Position numbers and translations under genes: made by a program. A DNA stretch of 29,114 bases. Source: a virus. The notes beneath the pieces are model-generated. The model had not been told where the DNA came from and did no database searches. It saw nothing but the letters and a program-made list of their open reading frames with translations. The DNA lies in the IMG/VR virus record IMGVR_UViG_3300030329_000925, positions 1 through 29,114 of that record. One strand, given 5' to 3'. Each line of letters starts with the position of its first letter. Within the stretch, counting starts at the first letter, position 1. Positions 14,891-21,782 of this stretch are shown here, piece after piece.

Positions 14891-15574
14891 ATGTTAAAAT
14901 TAGGATTAGGTTTAAGTCTATCAAACATCAAAAACATGGGCGCTTGGAGTCCTGATGATGAATCTAAGCTAGAGGCTTGGTATAAAAAAGGTGCTGGTAT
15001 TGTGCTAAACGGAAGTGATGTAAGTACATGGCGGGATTCTTCTGCTAATAGTAGAGATATGGCACAAGCAACAGCAACTGAACAACCTGCTTATGACGCT
15101 AGTGGAGAATATTTAACTTTTGTTAGTGCAGATACAAACAATCTTCAAACAACTAGCCAAATATCTATATCAGATGAATTTACAATAGGAATAAAGTTTT
15201 ATCCTACTGCTTTCAACAATACTATTATAGCAGATAACACAACCGCAAATGAGTTTTTTAAACTTACATCAGATGATAGAATAGCAGTAAAAATTGATGG
15301 TTCTACTAAAAATATGGATTTGGATGGAACTGATGTATTTGGTGATGATTATATTGTACTTACTAGAAACAGTTCAAATCTTATGACACTTTATAGAAAT
15401 GGTAGTGCGCAAAGTGCCACTCAAACATTACCAGGAACTACGGATATTGATTGTATAGGTGTAAGAAAAACAGATGTTAATCCATATGCAGGAAGAATCT
15501 ATGAAATTCAGATATATTCGGCATCTAATGCCACTTTAATATCTAATGTAAATGATTATTTATCAAAACTATAA
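14891..15574 (+). CDS. LamG/concanavalin-like virion protein
   Basis: 227 aa. The body is a concanavalin A-like (LamG-type) sandwich: LEAWYKKGAGIVLNGSDVST at 27-46, EYLTFVSADTNNLQT, then DEFTIGIKFYPTAFNNTI, LYRNGSAQSATQTLPGTT and a closing GRIYEIQIYSA. This is the fold of glycan-binding modules in phage appendages and host surface proteins. No signal peptide. AGGAT lies just before its ATG. It could be a capsid-surface or tail-adhesin protein that binds polysaccharide; ligand unknown. Confidence 0.65.
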   Translation: MLKLGLGLSLSNIKNMGAWSPDDESKLEAWYKKGAGIVLNGSDVSTWRDSSANSRDMAQATATEQPAYDASGEYLTFVSADTNNLQTTSQISISDEFTIGIKFYPTAFNNTIIADNTTANEFFKLTSDDRIAVKIDGSTKNMDLDGTDVFGDDYIVLTRNSSNLMTLYRNGSAQSATQTLPGTTDIDCIGVRKTDVNPYAGRIYEIQIYSASNATLISNVNDYLSKL

Positions 15575-15581
15575 TAAAACT

Positions 15582-15671
15582 ATGAAAAAAATTATATGTA
15601 AATTTATCTGCAAAATAACTTTCAACAAAATTTGCTTCAATTGGTGTGAAACAAAATGTTGTAGAAAATAA
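15582..15671 (+). CDS. 29-aa cysteine-rich basic microprotein
   Basis: ATG 15582 to TAA 15671, in the gap between the LamG-like gene and the portal gene. The peptide has six cysteines in 29 residues (positions 6, 10, 18, 22, 26, 27) and eight lysines/arginines. CxxxC is used three times (6/10, 18/22, 22/26). Such a composition is not expected by chance in this AT-rich DNA. The portal ATG lies 12 nt downstream. It could bind metal or sit at a membrane; unknown. Confidence 0.45.
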   Translation: MKKIICKFICKITFNKICFNWCETKCCRK

Positions 15672-15682
15672 ATTAAGAAAAC

Positions 15683-17680
15683 ATGAAAGAGAATATTTTA
15701 AGTATAAATTTAGAAACTCAAACAGCTCCAATTATACAAGAAGTACGTGGAAAAGATTATATCGAATACGGAACAGAAGATTGGAAAAACCTCTATCCTC
15801 AGTTTCTCATAGATTTATATTATAACAGTTCAACCCATGCCGCTATTATTAATTCTACGGCAGAGATGATTGCTGGCGAAAATTTAATTGTAGAAGATGC
15901 AGAAACTAACTTAGATGCTTATGTTAAACTTAAAAAGTTTTTAAGACATCCTAACAGTAAAGAATCACTACATCAAGTAATTAAAAAAATAGCTTTTGAT
16001 TTTAAGCTTCAGGGCGCTTATGCCTTACACATTATTTGGAATAGAGAAAGAACTGAAATTGCTGAAGTGTACCATGTGCCTGTTGAAAGGGTAAGGGCAG
16101 GTAGACCAAACGAAATGGGGCAAATTGATACTTATTTTATTAGTGCAGATTGGTCAAACACTAGAATGCATAAACCTTATCCAATTTCAGCATTTAACAG
16201 AAATGATAGAACTGCTACAAGTCAATTGTTATATGCTGGATCATATTCACCAAATATGGATATTTATCACACACCAGATTATTTAGCTGGATGTAATTGG
16301 GCTTTAGTAGATCAAAGAGTTGCTGAATTTCATCTAGCGAATATAGACAATGGCTTCTCGGGTTCTTACTTCATAAGCTTCGCCAATGGCGTGCCAACAC
16401 AAGAAGAAAGATTTCAAATAGAACAAAGCCTAAAGGATAAATTCACGGGCGCTGCCAATTCAGGCAAGTTTATACTTACGTTCAGTGACGATCGAACAAG
16501 AACACCTGAGATAACACCAATTAGTGTTTCTGATGCAGACAAGCAATATTTAGCTTTACAAGAACTGCTGGTTCAAAACATAGTTACAGCCCACCGCGTA
16601 ACATCTAAGACACTAATGGGTATTGATAGCACAAACGGTTTTTCATCAAATACTGATGAACTTATAAATGCTGCCAATTTCTATTTAAACACTGTTGTAA
16701 GGCCATTCCAATTAAATATATTAGATACACTACAAACAATATTCTCAGTAAATAACATGGATTTAGAAGTTGATTTTGTACAATTAAAACCAATTACTGT
16801 ACAATTTGATTCAAAAACTGTTAGAGAGGTAATGACGCAAGATGAAATAAGAGAATCTCTTGGATTAGCACCATTAAATGAAGATGAAGAAACAGTAGAA
16901 GAAGAAGTTAAGTTTGCAAAAGTTGGAATGATTGATGGAAAACCTGTTTTTAGCACAATAGAAGAGGCTGAGAGGCATGCAAAGACTTTAGGGTGTACAG
17001 GGTACCATGAGCATGAATATGAGGGGAAAACGGTTTATATGGCTTGTGAGGGTCATGAAGAAGCAACTGAGCTTTCTAAATTCATGGAAGAGTTTGGTGA
17101 AGATATTCCTGAAGGGTGGGAAATAATAAGTGAAGAAGATGCAGAAGAAGAAGTAGAAGATTTTGATTTTGAAGCAGAATTAAATTCTGATTACTATGAA
17201 TTTGCTAGTACAGGTTCAGCATATCCTAACAGAAAATCAGGGCAAGATCAAACTACTAAGCAAGAAAAATACAAAGATGATATTTATAGGGTTCGTTATA
17301 GATATACAGGTAGTTTAAAAGGAGAAAGGGAGTTCTGTAAAAAAATGACAAACGCCAACAAAATCTATCGTAAAGAAGATATTATTGCAATGGGGCGAAG
17401 AGCTGTTAATCCTGGATGGGGACCCTATGGAGCAAACACTTACTCAATTTGGAAATGGAAAGGAGGCGCACTGTGTAAGCATAAATGGTTCAGAGTTATT
17501 CTAGTGCAAGAAGGAAATAGACCAAAGAACTCTGATAAAATAATAACATCAACAGAAGCAAGAAGTAGAGGGGTTAAATTGCCAAGAAACGCAAAAGAAG
17601 TATCAGTAGCTCCACACGATATGCCTGATCATGGTTTTGTTAATCCTGAATTAATAGCTAAATATAAAAATGTAAAATAA
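15683..17680 (+). CDS. Portal protein with fused C-terminal domains
   Basis: 665 aa. Residues 1-400 are a portal protein: IEYGTEDWKNLYPQFLIDLY, STHAAIINSTAEMIAGENL, AFDFKLQGAYALHIIWNRE, and later VTSKTLMGIDSTNGFSS in the region of the crown helices. An acidic linker (about 400-415) leads to a compact Cys/His module (TLGCTGYHEHEYEGKTVYMAC, about 430-455) of a kind I have seen beside phage protease domains. After a second acidic stretch, residues about 510-620 form another domain (RVRYRYTGSLKGEREFCKKM, NPGWGPYGANTYSIWKWKGG, CKHKWFR). Such C-terminal parts may be minor-head or assembly functions fused to the portal. Stop shares bases with the next start. Confidence 0.82.
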   Translation: MKENILSINLETQTAPIIQEVRGKDYIEYGTEDWKNLYPQFLIDLYYNSSTHAAIINSTAEMIAGENLIVEDAETNLDAYVKLKKFLRHPNSKESLHQVIKKIAFDFKLQGAYALHIIWNRERTEIAEVYHVPVERVRAGRPNEMGQIDTYFISADWSNTRMHKPYPISAFNRNDRTATSQLLYAGSYSPNMDIYHTPDYLAGCNWALVDQRVAEFHLANIDNGFSGSYFISFANGVPTQEERFQIEQSLKDKFTGAANSGKFILTFSDDRTRTPEITPISVSDADKQYLALQELLVQNIVTAHRVTSKTLMGIDSTNGFSSNTDELINAANFYLNTVVRPFQLNILDTLQTIFSVNNMDLEVDFVQLKPITVQFDSKTVREVMTQDEIRESLGLAPLNEDEETVEEEVKFAKVGMIDGKPVFSTIEEAERHAKTLGCTGYHEHEYEGKTVYMACEGHEEATELSKFMEEFGEDIPEGWEIISEEDAEEEVEDFDFEAELNSDYYEFASTGSAYPNRKSGQDQTTKQEKYKDDIYRVRYRYTGSLKGEREFCKKMTNANKIYRKEDIIAMGRRAVNPGWGPYGANTYSIWKWKGGALCKHKWFRVILVQEGNRPKNSDKIITSTEARSRGVKLPRNAKEVSVAPHDMPDHGFVNPELIAKYKNVK

Positions 17681-18255
17681 TGGCATACGTATTATTCATA
17701 TCAGAAGAAAAATTAAAGGATTCAACAGCAATAAATCTTAATGTTGACGTTAATCTGTTGCTGCCCTATGTAAGACAAGCACAAAAGCTATATGTAGAAA
17801 CTAAGCTAGGAACTGAGTTAAATCAAAAACTAAAAGATTTAATTGTAGCTGGTACTATTGGAAATGTAGGTAATGAAGCATATAAAACTTTACTAGATGA
17901 CTACATTGGCGACATGTTACCGAATTGGGCATTTTACCATGCCATACCCTTCCTTAGATTTAAAATCGAGAACGGCAATATATATTCCAAAACTTCAGAA
18001 ACAGGAACTGCTTTAAGCACAGAAGAGGCACAACATTTAAGAGAAGAAGTTAGAAATACGGCAGAATATTATACGGAAAGACTAATAGATTATATAAGAA
18101 ACAATACATCTAGCTTTCCTGAATACTCACAGAACAGTGGGGCAGATGTTAACCCTGATCAAAATGCGTATTACAATGGCATGAACCTTGAAAGACCAAT
18201 GCAACAAGGGACTAAATTAACTTTAAGAAACTTTTTAACTGCATCAGGAGATTAA
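17680..18255 (+). CDS. Head-tail connector (DUF6712-like)
   Basis: 191 aa, mostly helical, starting with LFISEEKLKDSTAINLNVDVNLLLPYVRQAQKLYV. This opening, with its DxxxLLPYVRxAQ pattern, and the later LLDDYIGDMLPNWAFYHAIPFL match a connector-type protein common in Bacteroidetes phages and associated with DUF6712. It directly follows the portal by a 1-nt overlap and is followed by the lysis genes. Adaptor at the portal-tail interface is the natural role. Confidence 0.6.
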   Translation: MAYVLFISEEKLKDSTAINLNVDVNLLLPYVRQAQKLYVETKLGTELNQKLKDLIVAGTIGNVGNEAYKTLLDDYIGDMLPNWAFYHAIPFLRFKIENGNIYSKTSETGTALSTEEAQHLREEVRNTAEYYTERLIDYIRNNTSSFPEYSQNSGADVNPDQNAYYNGMNLERPMQQGTKLTLRNFLTASGD

Positions 18256-18380
18256 TGAAGAAATATTATAAAACAAAAAAAATTAACATAACGAAGCTGA
18301 AATCCTACTTGGAAAATAAGCCTAAATCAAATACAAATGAAAGAAGTGCAAGACACAGTACAAGTAGGGCTAGCAAATAG
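18255..18380 (+). CDS. 41-aa basic hypothetical peptide
   Basis: ATG at 18255 overlaps the connector stop by one base. The 41-aa product is very basic (MKKYYKTKKINITKLKSYL at the start) and Ser/Arg-rich at the end. Its last 44 nt overlap the next gene in another frame. Coupling to the gene before supports translation, but it may simply bring ribosomes to the small membrane protein downstream. No family recognised. Confidence 0.4.
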   Translation: MKKYYKTKKINITKLKSYLENKPKSNTNERSARHSTSRASK

Positions 18381-18492
18381 TACAGCTATCGGAATATCTT
18401 TAGTTGAAGCAAACGAAATATTAACTTTTGTTTCACTAACTTTAGCTATCGTATTTACTATTTATAAATTTTTTAAATACGCAAAAAAGTAA
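18337..18492 (+). CDS. 51-aa single-span membrane protein, holin candidate
   Basis: 51 aa: a polar N-terminus, one hydrophobic helix (about residues 27-44, ILTFVSLTLAIVFTIYKF) and a basic C-terminal tail ending KYAKK. This is the class III-like or pinholin-size architecture seen for holins and small phage membrane proteins. It begins inside the 41-aa gene and its stop shares a base with the next ATG at 18492. Located immediately upstream of a candidate endolysin, it is one of two good holin candidates in this region. Confidence 0.6.
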   Translation: MKEVQDTVQVGLANSTAIGISLVEANEILTFVSLTLAIVFTIYKFFKYAKK

Positions 18493-18623
18493 TGGCAAAA
18501 AAGAGAAAACTAAATAGCACTAATCCTAAGTACAACCAAAACCAAAATAATGTGGTTAAAATGCGTAAAGAGTTGGTTCAAGAAATTAAAGGCTGCAAAA
18601 TCTACAAAAGCTATATCATCTGA
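18492..18623 (+). CDS. 43-aa basic hypothetical peptide overlapping the endolysin gene
   Basis: ATG 18492 overlaps the stop of the membrane protein (TAATG), and the ORF runs to TGA 18621-18623, 74 nt into the next gene in a different frame. The peptide starts MAKKRKLNSTNPKYNQNQNN and is basic and Asn-rich without a membrane segment. Nested overlapping genes in a lysis cassette recall Rz/Rz1, but neither a signal peptide nor a lipobox is present. Possibly a translational relay. Confidence 0.35.
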   Translation: MAKKRKLNSTNPKYNQNQNNVVKMRKELVQEIKGCKIYKSYII

Positions 18624-19035
18624 TTTGAGCAAAATCAATCTTTTAATTATTAGGGATACGTTTACAGAAAATTCAACAATGGGCGAATTGTTCTTAAATG
18701 GAGAACGTATGTGTGATACATTAGAGCTGCCATGGAAAGATAATCAAAGAAGTATATCCTGCATACCAGCAGGAGAATATCCTGTGAGGATAAGAGTTGC
18801 ACGTGAAAGTGCATCAAGAAAATATGTTCACTTATTAGTTCAGGAAGTAAAAGACCGCTCATATATACTATTTCATAGGGGAAATACGGCTAAAGACACA
18901 CGTGGTTGTATCCTAGTAGGATTAGGAAGCCAACAGGACATTGTTCATAACTCTACGTTAGCAATGGATTTACTTATGAAAGAAATTATAAATTTGGGTG
19001 GTGAAAATATTAATTTAATAATCAAAAATAAATAA
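18550..19035 (+). CDS. DUF5675-type protein, candidate endolysin
   Basis: 161 aa. After a basic lead of about 28 residues, the domain runs IIRDTFTENSTMGELFLNGE, then DTLELPWKDNQRSISCIPAGEYPV, and the signature RSYILFHRGNTAKDTRGCILVG, with a His (about 118) and a Cys (about 127) in the arrangement of YkuD/DUF5675-type proteins. DUF5675 proteins often lie beside holins in phages and are assumed to cut or modify peptidoglycan. No other lysozyme, amidase or peptidase is visible in the window, so this is the best endolysin candidate. Activity is inferred. Confidence 0.7.
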   Translation: MWLKCVKSWFKKLKAAKSTKAISSDLSKINLLIIRDTFTENSTMGELFLNGERMCDTLELPWKDNQRSISCIPAGEYPVRIRVARESASRKYVHLLVQEVKDRSYILFHRGNTAKDTRGCILVGLGSQQDIVHNSTLAMDLLMKEIINLGGENINLIIKNK

Positions 19036-19036
19036 C

Positions 19037-19225
19037 ATGAAAAATTTCATTTTAACACAATTACTAAGTTCAAAAAAAGTATGGTTAGGTATTAGCTCAA
19101 TTGTTATACCTATGGTTGCTTCGTGGTTAGGTGTAGACGAAGATTCAGTTTCTAAAATTTGGTATTCACTTCTAGCTATGTTACTAGGACAATCAGCAGC
19201 AGATTTTGGAAAATCAAAAAAATAA
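19037..19225 (+). CDS. Holin-like membrane protein (62 aa)
   Basis: 62 aa with hydrophobic stretches at about 16-30 (WLGISSIVIPMVASWLG) and 41-52 (IWYSLLAMLLG), and a basic end (FGKSKK). Length, two short hydrophobic segments and the position one base after the candidate endolysin stop fit a holin. Its last 20 nt overlap the TTG start of the phosphoesterase. With the 51-aa protein upstream, this gives two holin-like genes around one endolysin, which could be holin and antiholin. Confidence 0.6.
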   Translation: MKNFILTQLLSSKKVWLGISSIVIPMVASWLGVDEDSVSKIWYSLLAMLLGQSAADFGKSKK

Positions 19226-19940
19226 TAGATTTAGATTAAAACCCCACGAGATAGCCGCTCTAAAAAAGATGCGTGAGAATGATGTGCGTAACATTCTTTG
19301 TATAGGTGATTTACATGAGCCATTTTGTTTAGACGGTTATCTTGAATGGTGTTTAGAACAATACGAAAATTATAATTGCAATCACGTTATATTCATTGGC
19401 GATATTTTAGATAACCACGCATTTTCTTACCATGAGCCTGATCCTGATGGAATGTCGGCTGGTTATGAATTAGAAAAAACAATAGAGAAAGTTTCATATT
19501 GGTACAAAGCATTTGAGGATGTTCCTGTTGATGTATGTATTGGGAACCATGATAGAATGGCTTCACGTAAGGCAATGACAGGAGGAATACCTAGTGCTTG
19601 GATCAAATCTTATAACGAAGTATTGGGAACTCCAAATTGGAATTGGGTGGAAAGCGTTACATATGATGGTGTATTGTATGAGCATGGTGAAGGCGGTCAA
19701 GCTCAGACCAAAGCAAAAAATAATTTAATGTCTAGTGTGTGTGGGCATACACATACTGAGGCTTATTGTAAATGGTTTGTGGGAAAAAGATTTAAAGTCT
19801 TTGGCATGCAAATCGGATGTGGCGTGGACGCTGACACTTACGCCTCTGCATATGCTCGTAATTTTAAACGTCAAGCAATTGGGTGTGCGGTTGTATTAAA
19901 TGACGGAACACTGCCAATTAACCTTTTAATGGATTTATAA
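19206..19940 (+). CDS. Calcineurin-like metallophosphoesterase
   Basis: 244 aa. All motifs of the metallophosphoesterase fold are present: GDLHEP (residues 34-39), GDILDNH (about 65), GNHDR (about 117) and GHTHTEAY (about 180). They would bind two metal ions, so the enzyme is likely active on phosphodiesters or nucleotides. The start is uncertain: TTG at 19206 gives an N-terminus (RFRLKPHEIAALKKMREN) that seems part of the family; ATG 19269 would remove 21 residues but keep all motifs. Overlap with the holin-like gene suggests coupled translation. Phage roles could be nucleic acid end processing or nucleotide-signal removal; unknown. Confidence 0.85.
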   Translation: MENQKNNRFRLKPHEIAALKKMRENDVRNILCIGDLHEPFCLDGYLEWCLEQYENYNCNHVIFIGDILDNHAFSYHEPDPDGMSAGYELEKTIEKVSYWYKAFEDVPVDVCIGNHDRMASRKAMTGGIPSAWIKSYNEVLGTPNWNWVESVTYDGVLYEHGEGGQAQTKAKNNLMSSVCGHTHTEAYCKWFVGKRFKVFGMQIGCGVDADTYASAYARNFKRQAIGCAVVLNDGTLPINLLMDL

Positions 19941-20020
19941 TGGATACACACGATAAAGCAACTTTACGCTTATTTATACTGTATTTTGGCTTGATGTTAG
20001 CCATTTTCTTACTTTCTTAA
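19940..20020 (+). CDS. 26-aa membrane microprotein
   Basis: ATG 19940 shares a base with the phosphoesterase stop. The 26-aa peptide starts MDTHDKATLRLF and continues as an uninterrupted hydrophobic helix to its end (LFILYFGLMLAIFLLS). The stop/start overlap and membrane nature favour a real product, but the length makes chance possible. It is the last gene before the 145-nt early promoter region. Confidence 0.4.
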   Translation: MDTHDKATLRLFILYFGLMLAIFLLS

Positions 20021-20093
20021 TACTAACCCACTAGAAAGCACACACAATCTCTTATCTAGCAAAACGGTTGTTAACACTAATTTTGTTAATAAC

Positions 20094-20121
20094 TTTGTGA
20101 ATCATTTTGTGAATATCATTT
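20094..20121. repeat. Direct repeat at the early promoter (possible operator)
   Basis: TTTGTGAAT occurs at 20094-20102 and 20106-20114, a 12-bp period, each followed by a TCATTT-type half (TCATTTT and ATCATTT). The second copy covers the -33 element of the promoter. Twelve base pairs is close to one helical turn, so a regulator could bind both on one face. Binding is inference. Confidence 0.45.
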
Positions 20122-20137
20122 AATTTTTATATCTTTG
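20106..20137 (+). promoter_or_regulatory. Early promoter of Bacteroidetes type
   Basis: TTTG at 20106-20109 and TATCTTTG at 20130-20137, spaced by 20 nt, match the known Bacteroidetes primary-sigma consensus (-33 TTTG, -7 TAnnTTTG). It stands in the largest gene-free stretch (20021-20165) upstream of the early gene cluster. Transcription would start near 20143, about 20 nt before ATG 20166. Confidence 0.75.
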
Positions 20138-20165
20138 TACCGTTGTTTAACTAAAATAAACTAAA

Positions 20166-20339
20166 ATGAAAATTACTAAAAACAAAGATTCAAAATTTTT
20201 AAACGAGTATTATTATAAAACTGAAAAGAAATCTAATGATGATATTGAGGTTTTTGTGTGTGAAGATACTTGTTATTTACACTTTATTAATATGAAAACA
20301 AATAAAACTATTCATATTATAACTAACACTAATTATTAA
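20166..20339 (+). CDS. 57-aa early hypothetical protein
   Basis: First gene after the early promoter: ATG 20166 in the leader AAACTAAAATG, TAA at 20337-20339. The 57-aa protein is polar, starting MKITKNKDSKFLNEYYY, and has two cysteines (VCEDTCYLHF). It may be a small early host-takeover protein, but nothing in the sequence names a function. A second AACTAAAATG leader follows for the next gene. Confidence 0.55.
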   Translation: MKITKNKDSKFLNEYYYKTEKKSNDDIEVFVCEDTCYLHFINMKTNKTIHIITNTNY

Positions 20340-20355
20340 TTATAAAAAAACTAAA

Positions 20356-20586
20356 ATGAAAATCACAAACAAAAAAACAGGTCATAGCTTTAACCTAAAC
20401 CCAAAAGAAGCTGCTAATTTCTTCTATGTTAAAAACAGTAGAGGGGAATACATTAACACATCTGATGATTATATTATACAGGATGATGATAAATTTATGG
20501 ATAATATAAGGTTTTCACTTCTTTGTATTGGATTGGTAGCTTTATTTGTTGGATCAATTTTATTACACATTAACTTAAACTACTAA
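20356..20586 (+). CDS. 76-aa early membrane protein
   Basis: 76 aa with a polar N-terminal half (residues 1-50: DNA- or protein-contact type, KKTGHSFNLNPKEAANFFYV) and one C-terminal transmembrane segment (FSLLCIGLVALFVGSILLHI, about 53-72). The N-terminus is therefore probably cytoplasmic. The first residues (MKIT.K) echo the gene before. Leader ACTAAAATG. Early membrane proteins of phages often block superinfection or change the host envelope; here this is only a possibility. Confidence 0.55.
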   Translation: MKITNKKTGHSFNLNPKEAANFFYVKNSRGEYINTSDDYIIQDDDKFMDNIRFSLLCIGLVALFVGSILLHINLNY

Positions 20587-20588
20587 TT

Positions 20589-20870
20589 ATGAAACTAGAA
20601 TGCGATACTTTTTATTTTTATCCTAATGGAGAATATAGGGATTCACATAAATGGAGTGGTGAATTTAGTCGTTTCAATTCAAACCCTGTTCCTGTAAGTA
20701 CAGCTATCAGAATATTTGGAACTAGAAAACAAATATCAGAAGCGCTTGATAAATATTGTGATGAAACAGGATTAAATCTTGATGAATCTTATGATTTTGA
20801 GGATAAAGAAACATTAAAAAAATACAAACAATATTATAAAAACAAAGCACTAATAATAAATTTAAGATAA
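20589..20870 (+). CDS. 93-aa early hypothetical protein
   Basis: 93 aa, soluble, aromatic-rich at the start (CDTFYFYPNGEYRDSHKWSG) and acidic-helical towards the end (CDETGLNLDESYDFEDKETL). It starts 2 nt after the gene before and its stop shares a base with the following ATG at 20870, so the genes are co-translated. No family recognised. Confidence 0.5.
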   Translation: MKLECDTFYFYPNGEYRDSHKWSGEFSRFNSNPVPVSTAIRIFGTRKQISEALDKYCDETGLNLDESYDFEDKETLKKYKQYYKNKALIINLR

Positions 20871-21073
20871 TGGAAAAAGATATAATACATAAAGCTATGC
20901 ACAGTATAAACACATTTCAATGTTGTGATGGAGAAATATACCTAAGAGGTTTAGATGAATATGGGAATGATTTTCAAGTTTGCTTTGATGCATATAATTT
21001 TTTAGAGTGGATTAATACTGAGCAGATTGGTTATATAAAAGAGCAAATAATTAAACATGTTGAAAGTAAATAA
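20870..21073 (+). CDS. 67-aa early hypothetical protein
   Basis: 67 aa, soluble, acidic centre (DGEIYLRGLDEYGNDFQVCF) with alternating beta-strand pattern, then a helix with INTEQIGYIKEQIIKHVESK. Coupled to the gene before by a TAATG overlap. Its last codons contain the -33 element of the second early promoter. Function unknown. Confidence 0.5.
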   Translation: MEKDIIHKAMHSINTFQCCDGEIYLRGLDEYGNDFQVCFDAYNFLEWINTEQIGYIKEQIIKHVESK

Positions 21074-21088
21074 ATTTTTATACTTTTG
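21060..21088 (+). promoter_or_regulatory. Second early promoter of Bacteroidetes type
   Basis: TTG at 21060-21062 and TACTTTTG at 21081-21088 with an 18-nt spacer fit the Bacteroidetes promoter pattern. It is followed by ATG 21115 after a leader containing AACTAAAA. Likely drives the recombination/replication genes. Confidence 0.6.
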
Positions 21089-21114
21089 ACCAACTAATAA
21101 CTAAAACGAAACAA

Positions 21115-21498
21115 ATGAAAACAGAAAAAATTAAGGAAAAATATCTTCACTATGGATTAGAAAAAGAAGATATATTTAAACATCAACACTATTTGATCAT
21201 CACTAGAAGTGGCGTAGAAAAAATTGCTGCTATTGAACAAATAAAATTAGATTACTACATAGAGAAATGCGAGAAAGATTTTTGTGTAATTAAAGCATAC
21301 GCTACAAAAGGTAAAACATCCATACAAACGTATGGTTCTGCACTTAAAGGTGATTTTAAAAGCGGAACAACCAATTCCTGGTATGTTGTTGAAATGGCAG
21401 AAAAGAGGGCTATGAGCAGGGCGGTACTAAAGCTGACAGGTTTTTATGAGCTTGGAGTGTTTGGTGAAGATGAATCAGAAGAATTTAAACGAAAATAA
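21115..21498 (+). CDS. Early DNA-metabolism-type protein, SSAP-like motif (unassigned)
   Basis: 127 aa. The N-terminal half contains KYLHYGLEKEDIFKHQHYLI and a basic strand pattern. The centre and end (TNSWYVVEMAEKRAMSRAVLKLTGFYELGVFGEDE, given here as two motifs of EMAEKRAMSRAVLKL and GVFGEDE) resemble the EMAEKRA-RAxLKL segment in many phage proteins encoded near SSB and replication genes, some of which are suspected annealing proteins. That suggests a role in recombination or single-strand annealing, but I cannot assign a named family. It has its own promoter and precedes SSB by three genes. Confidence 0.5.
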   Translation: MKTEKIKEKYLHYGLEKEDIFKHQHYLIITRSGVEKIAAIEQIKLDYYIEKCEKDFCVIKAYATKGKTSIQTYGSALKGDFKSGTTNSWYVVEMAEKRAMSRAVLKLTGFYELGVFGEDESEEFKRK

Positions 21499-21606
21499 TA
21501 TAGATTGTGAGAGGGTTGGTATTAAACAATTTATTAACCAGCAGTTATACTTTGCAAATGTACCGTTTCCCTTTCACTTTCTTTTTTACTAACTAAAATA
21601 TAAACT

Positions 21607-21780
21607 ATGGAAAATTACATCCCAAAAAACAGTATTAACACACCTGAAGATAATAGAGAAAAGCTGGAACATTTTAAAAGAGAAAATGAAAGAGTTAGAG
21701 AAAACAACATGAAATTAAAACTACAAGTAATTGAAACAAAACTAAAATTGCAAAAGATTTTAAACATAATAAAAAAGTAA
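21607..21780 (+). CDS. 57-aa coiled-coil protein
   Basis: ATG 21607 after a leader AACTAAAATATAAACT, TAA at 21778-21780. After about 15 polar residues, the rest is one long charged helix with heptad spacing (KLEHFKRENERVRENNMKLK then VIETKLKLQKILNIIKK), likely a dimeric coiled coil. Lies between the putative annealing protein and SSB, so it may act with DNA-metabolism proteins. Function unknown. Confidence 0.5.
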   Translation: MENYIPKNSINTPEDNREKLEHFKRENERVRENNMKLKLQVIETKLKLQKILNIIKK

Positions 21781-21782
21781 GC

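Noticed and set aside
20021-20105. CTAGA/TCTAG and GTTAAC/GTTAATAAC inverted sequences as terminator or operator
   Set aside because: Stems are only 5-6 bp, AT-rich, and not followed by T-tracts; common by chance in this composition.
21499-21606. A third Bacteroidetes promoter (ATACTTTG near 21549) and an imperfect inverted repeat (TTGGTATTAAA / TTTATTAACCA) in the gap before 21607
   Set aside because: The -7 match lacks the leading TA at the right place and no -33 TTG has a proper spacing. The inverted repeat has an internal mismatch and no T-tract, so neither is reported as a feature.
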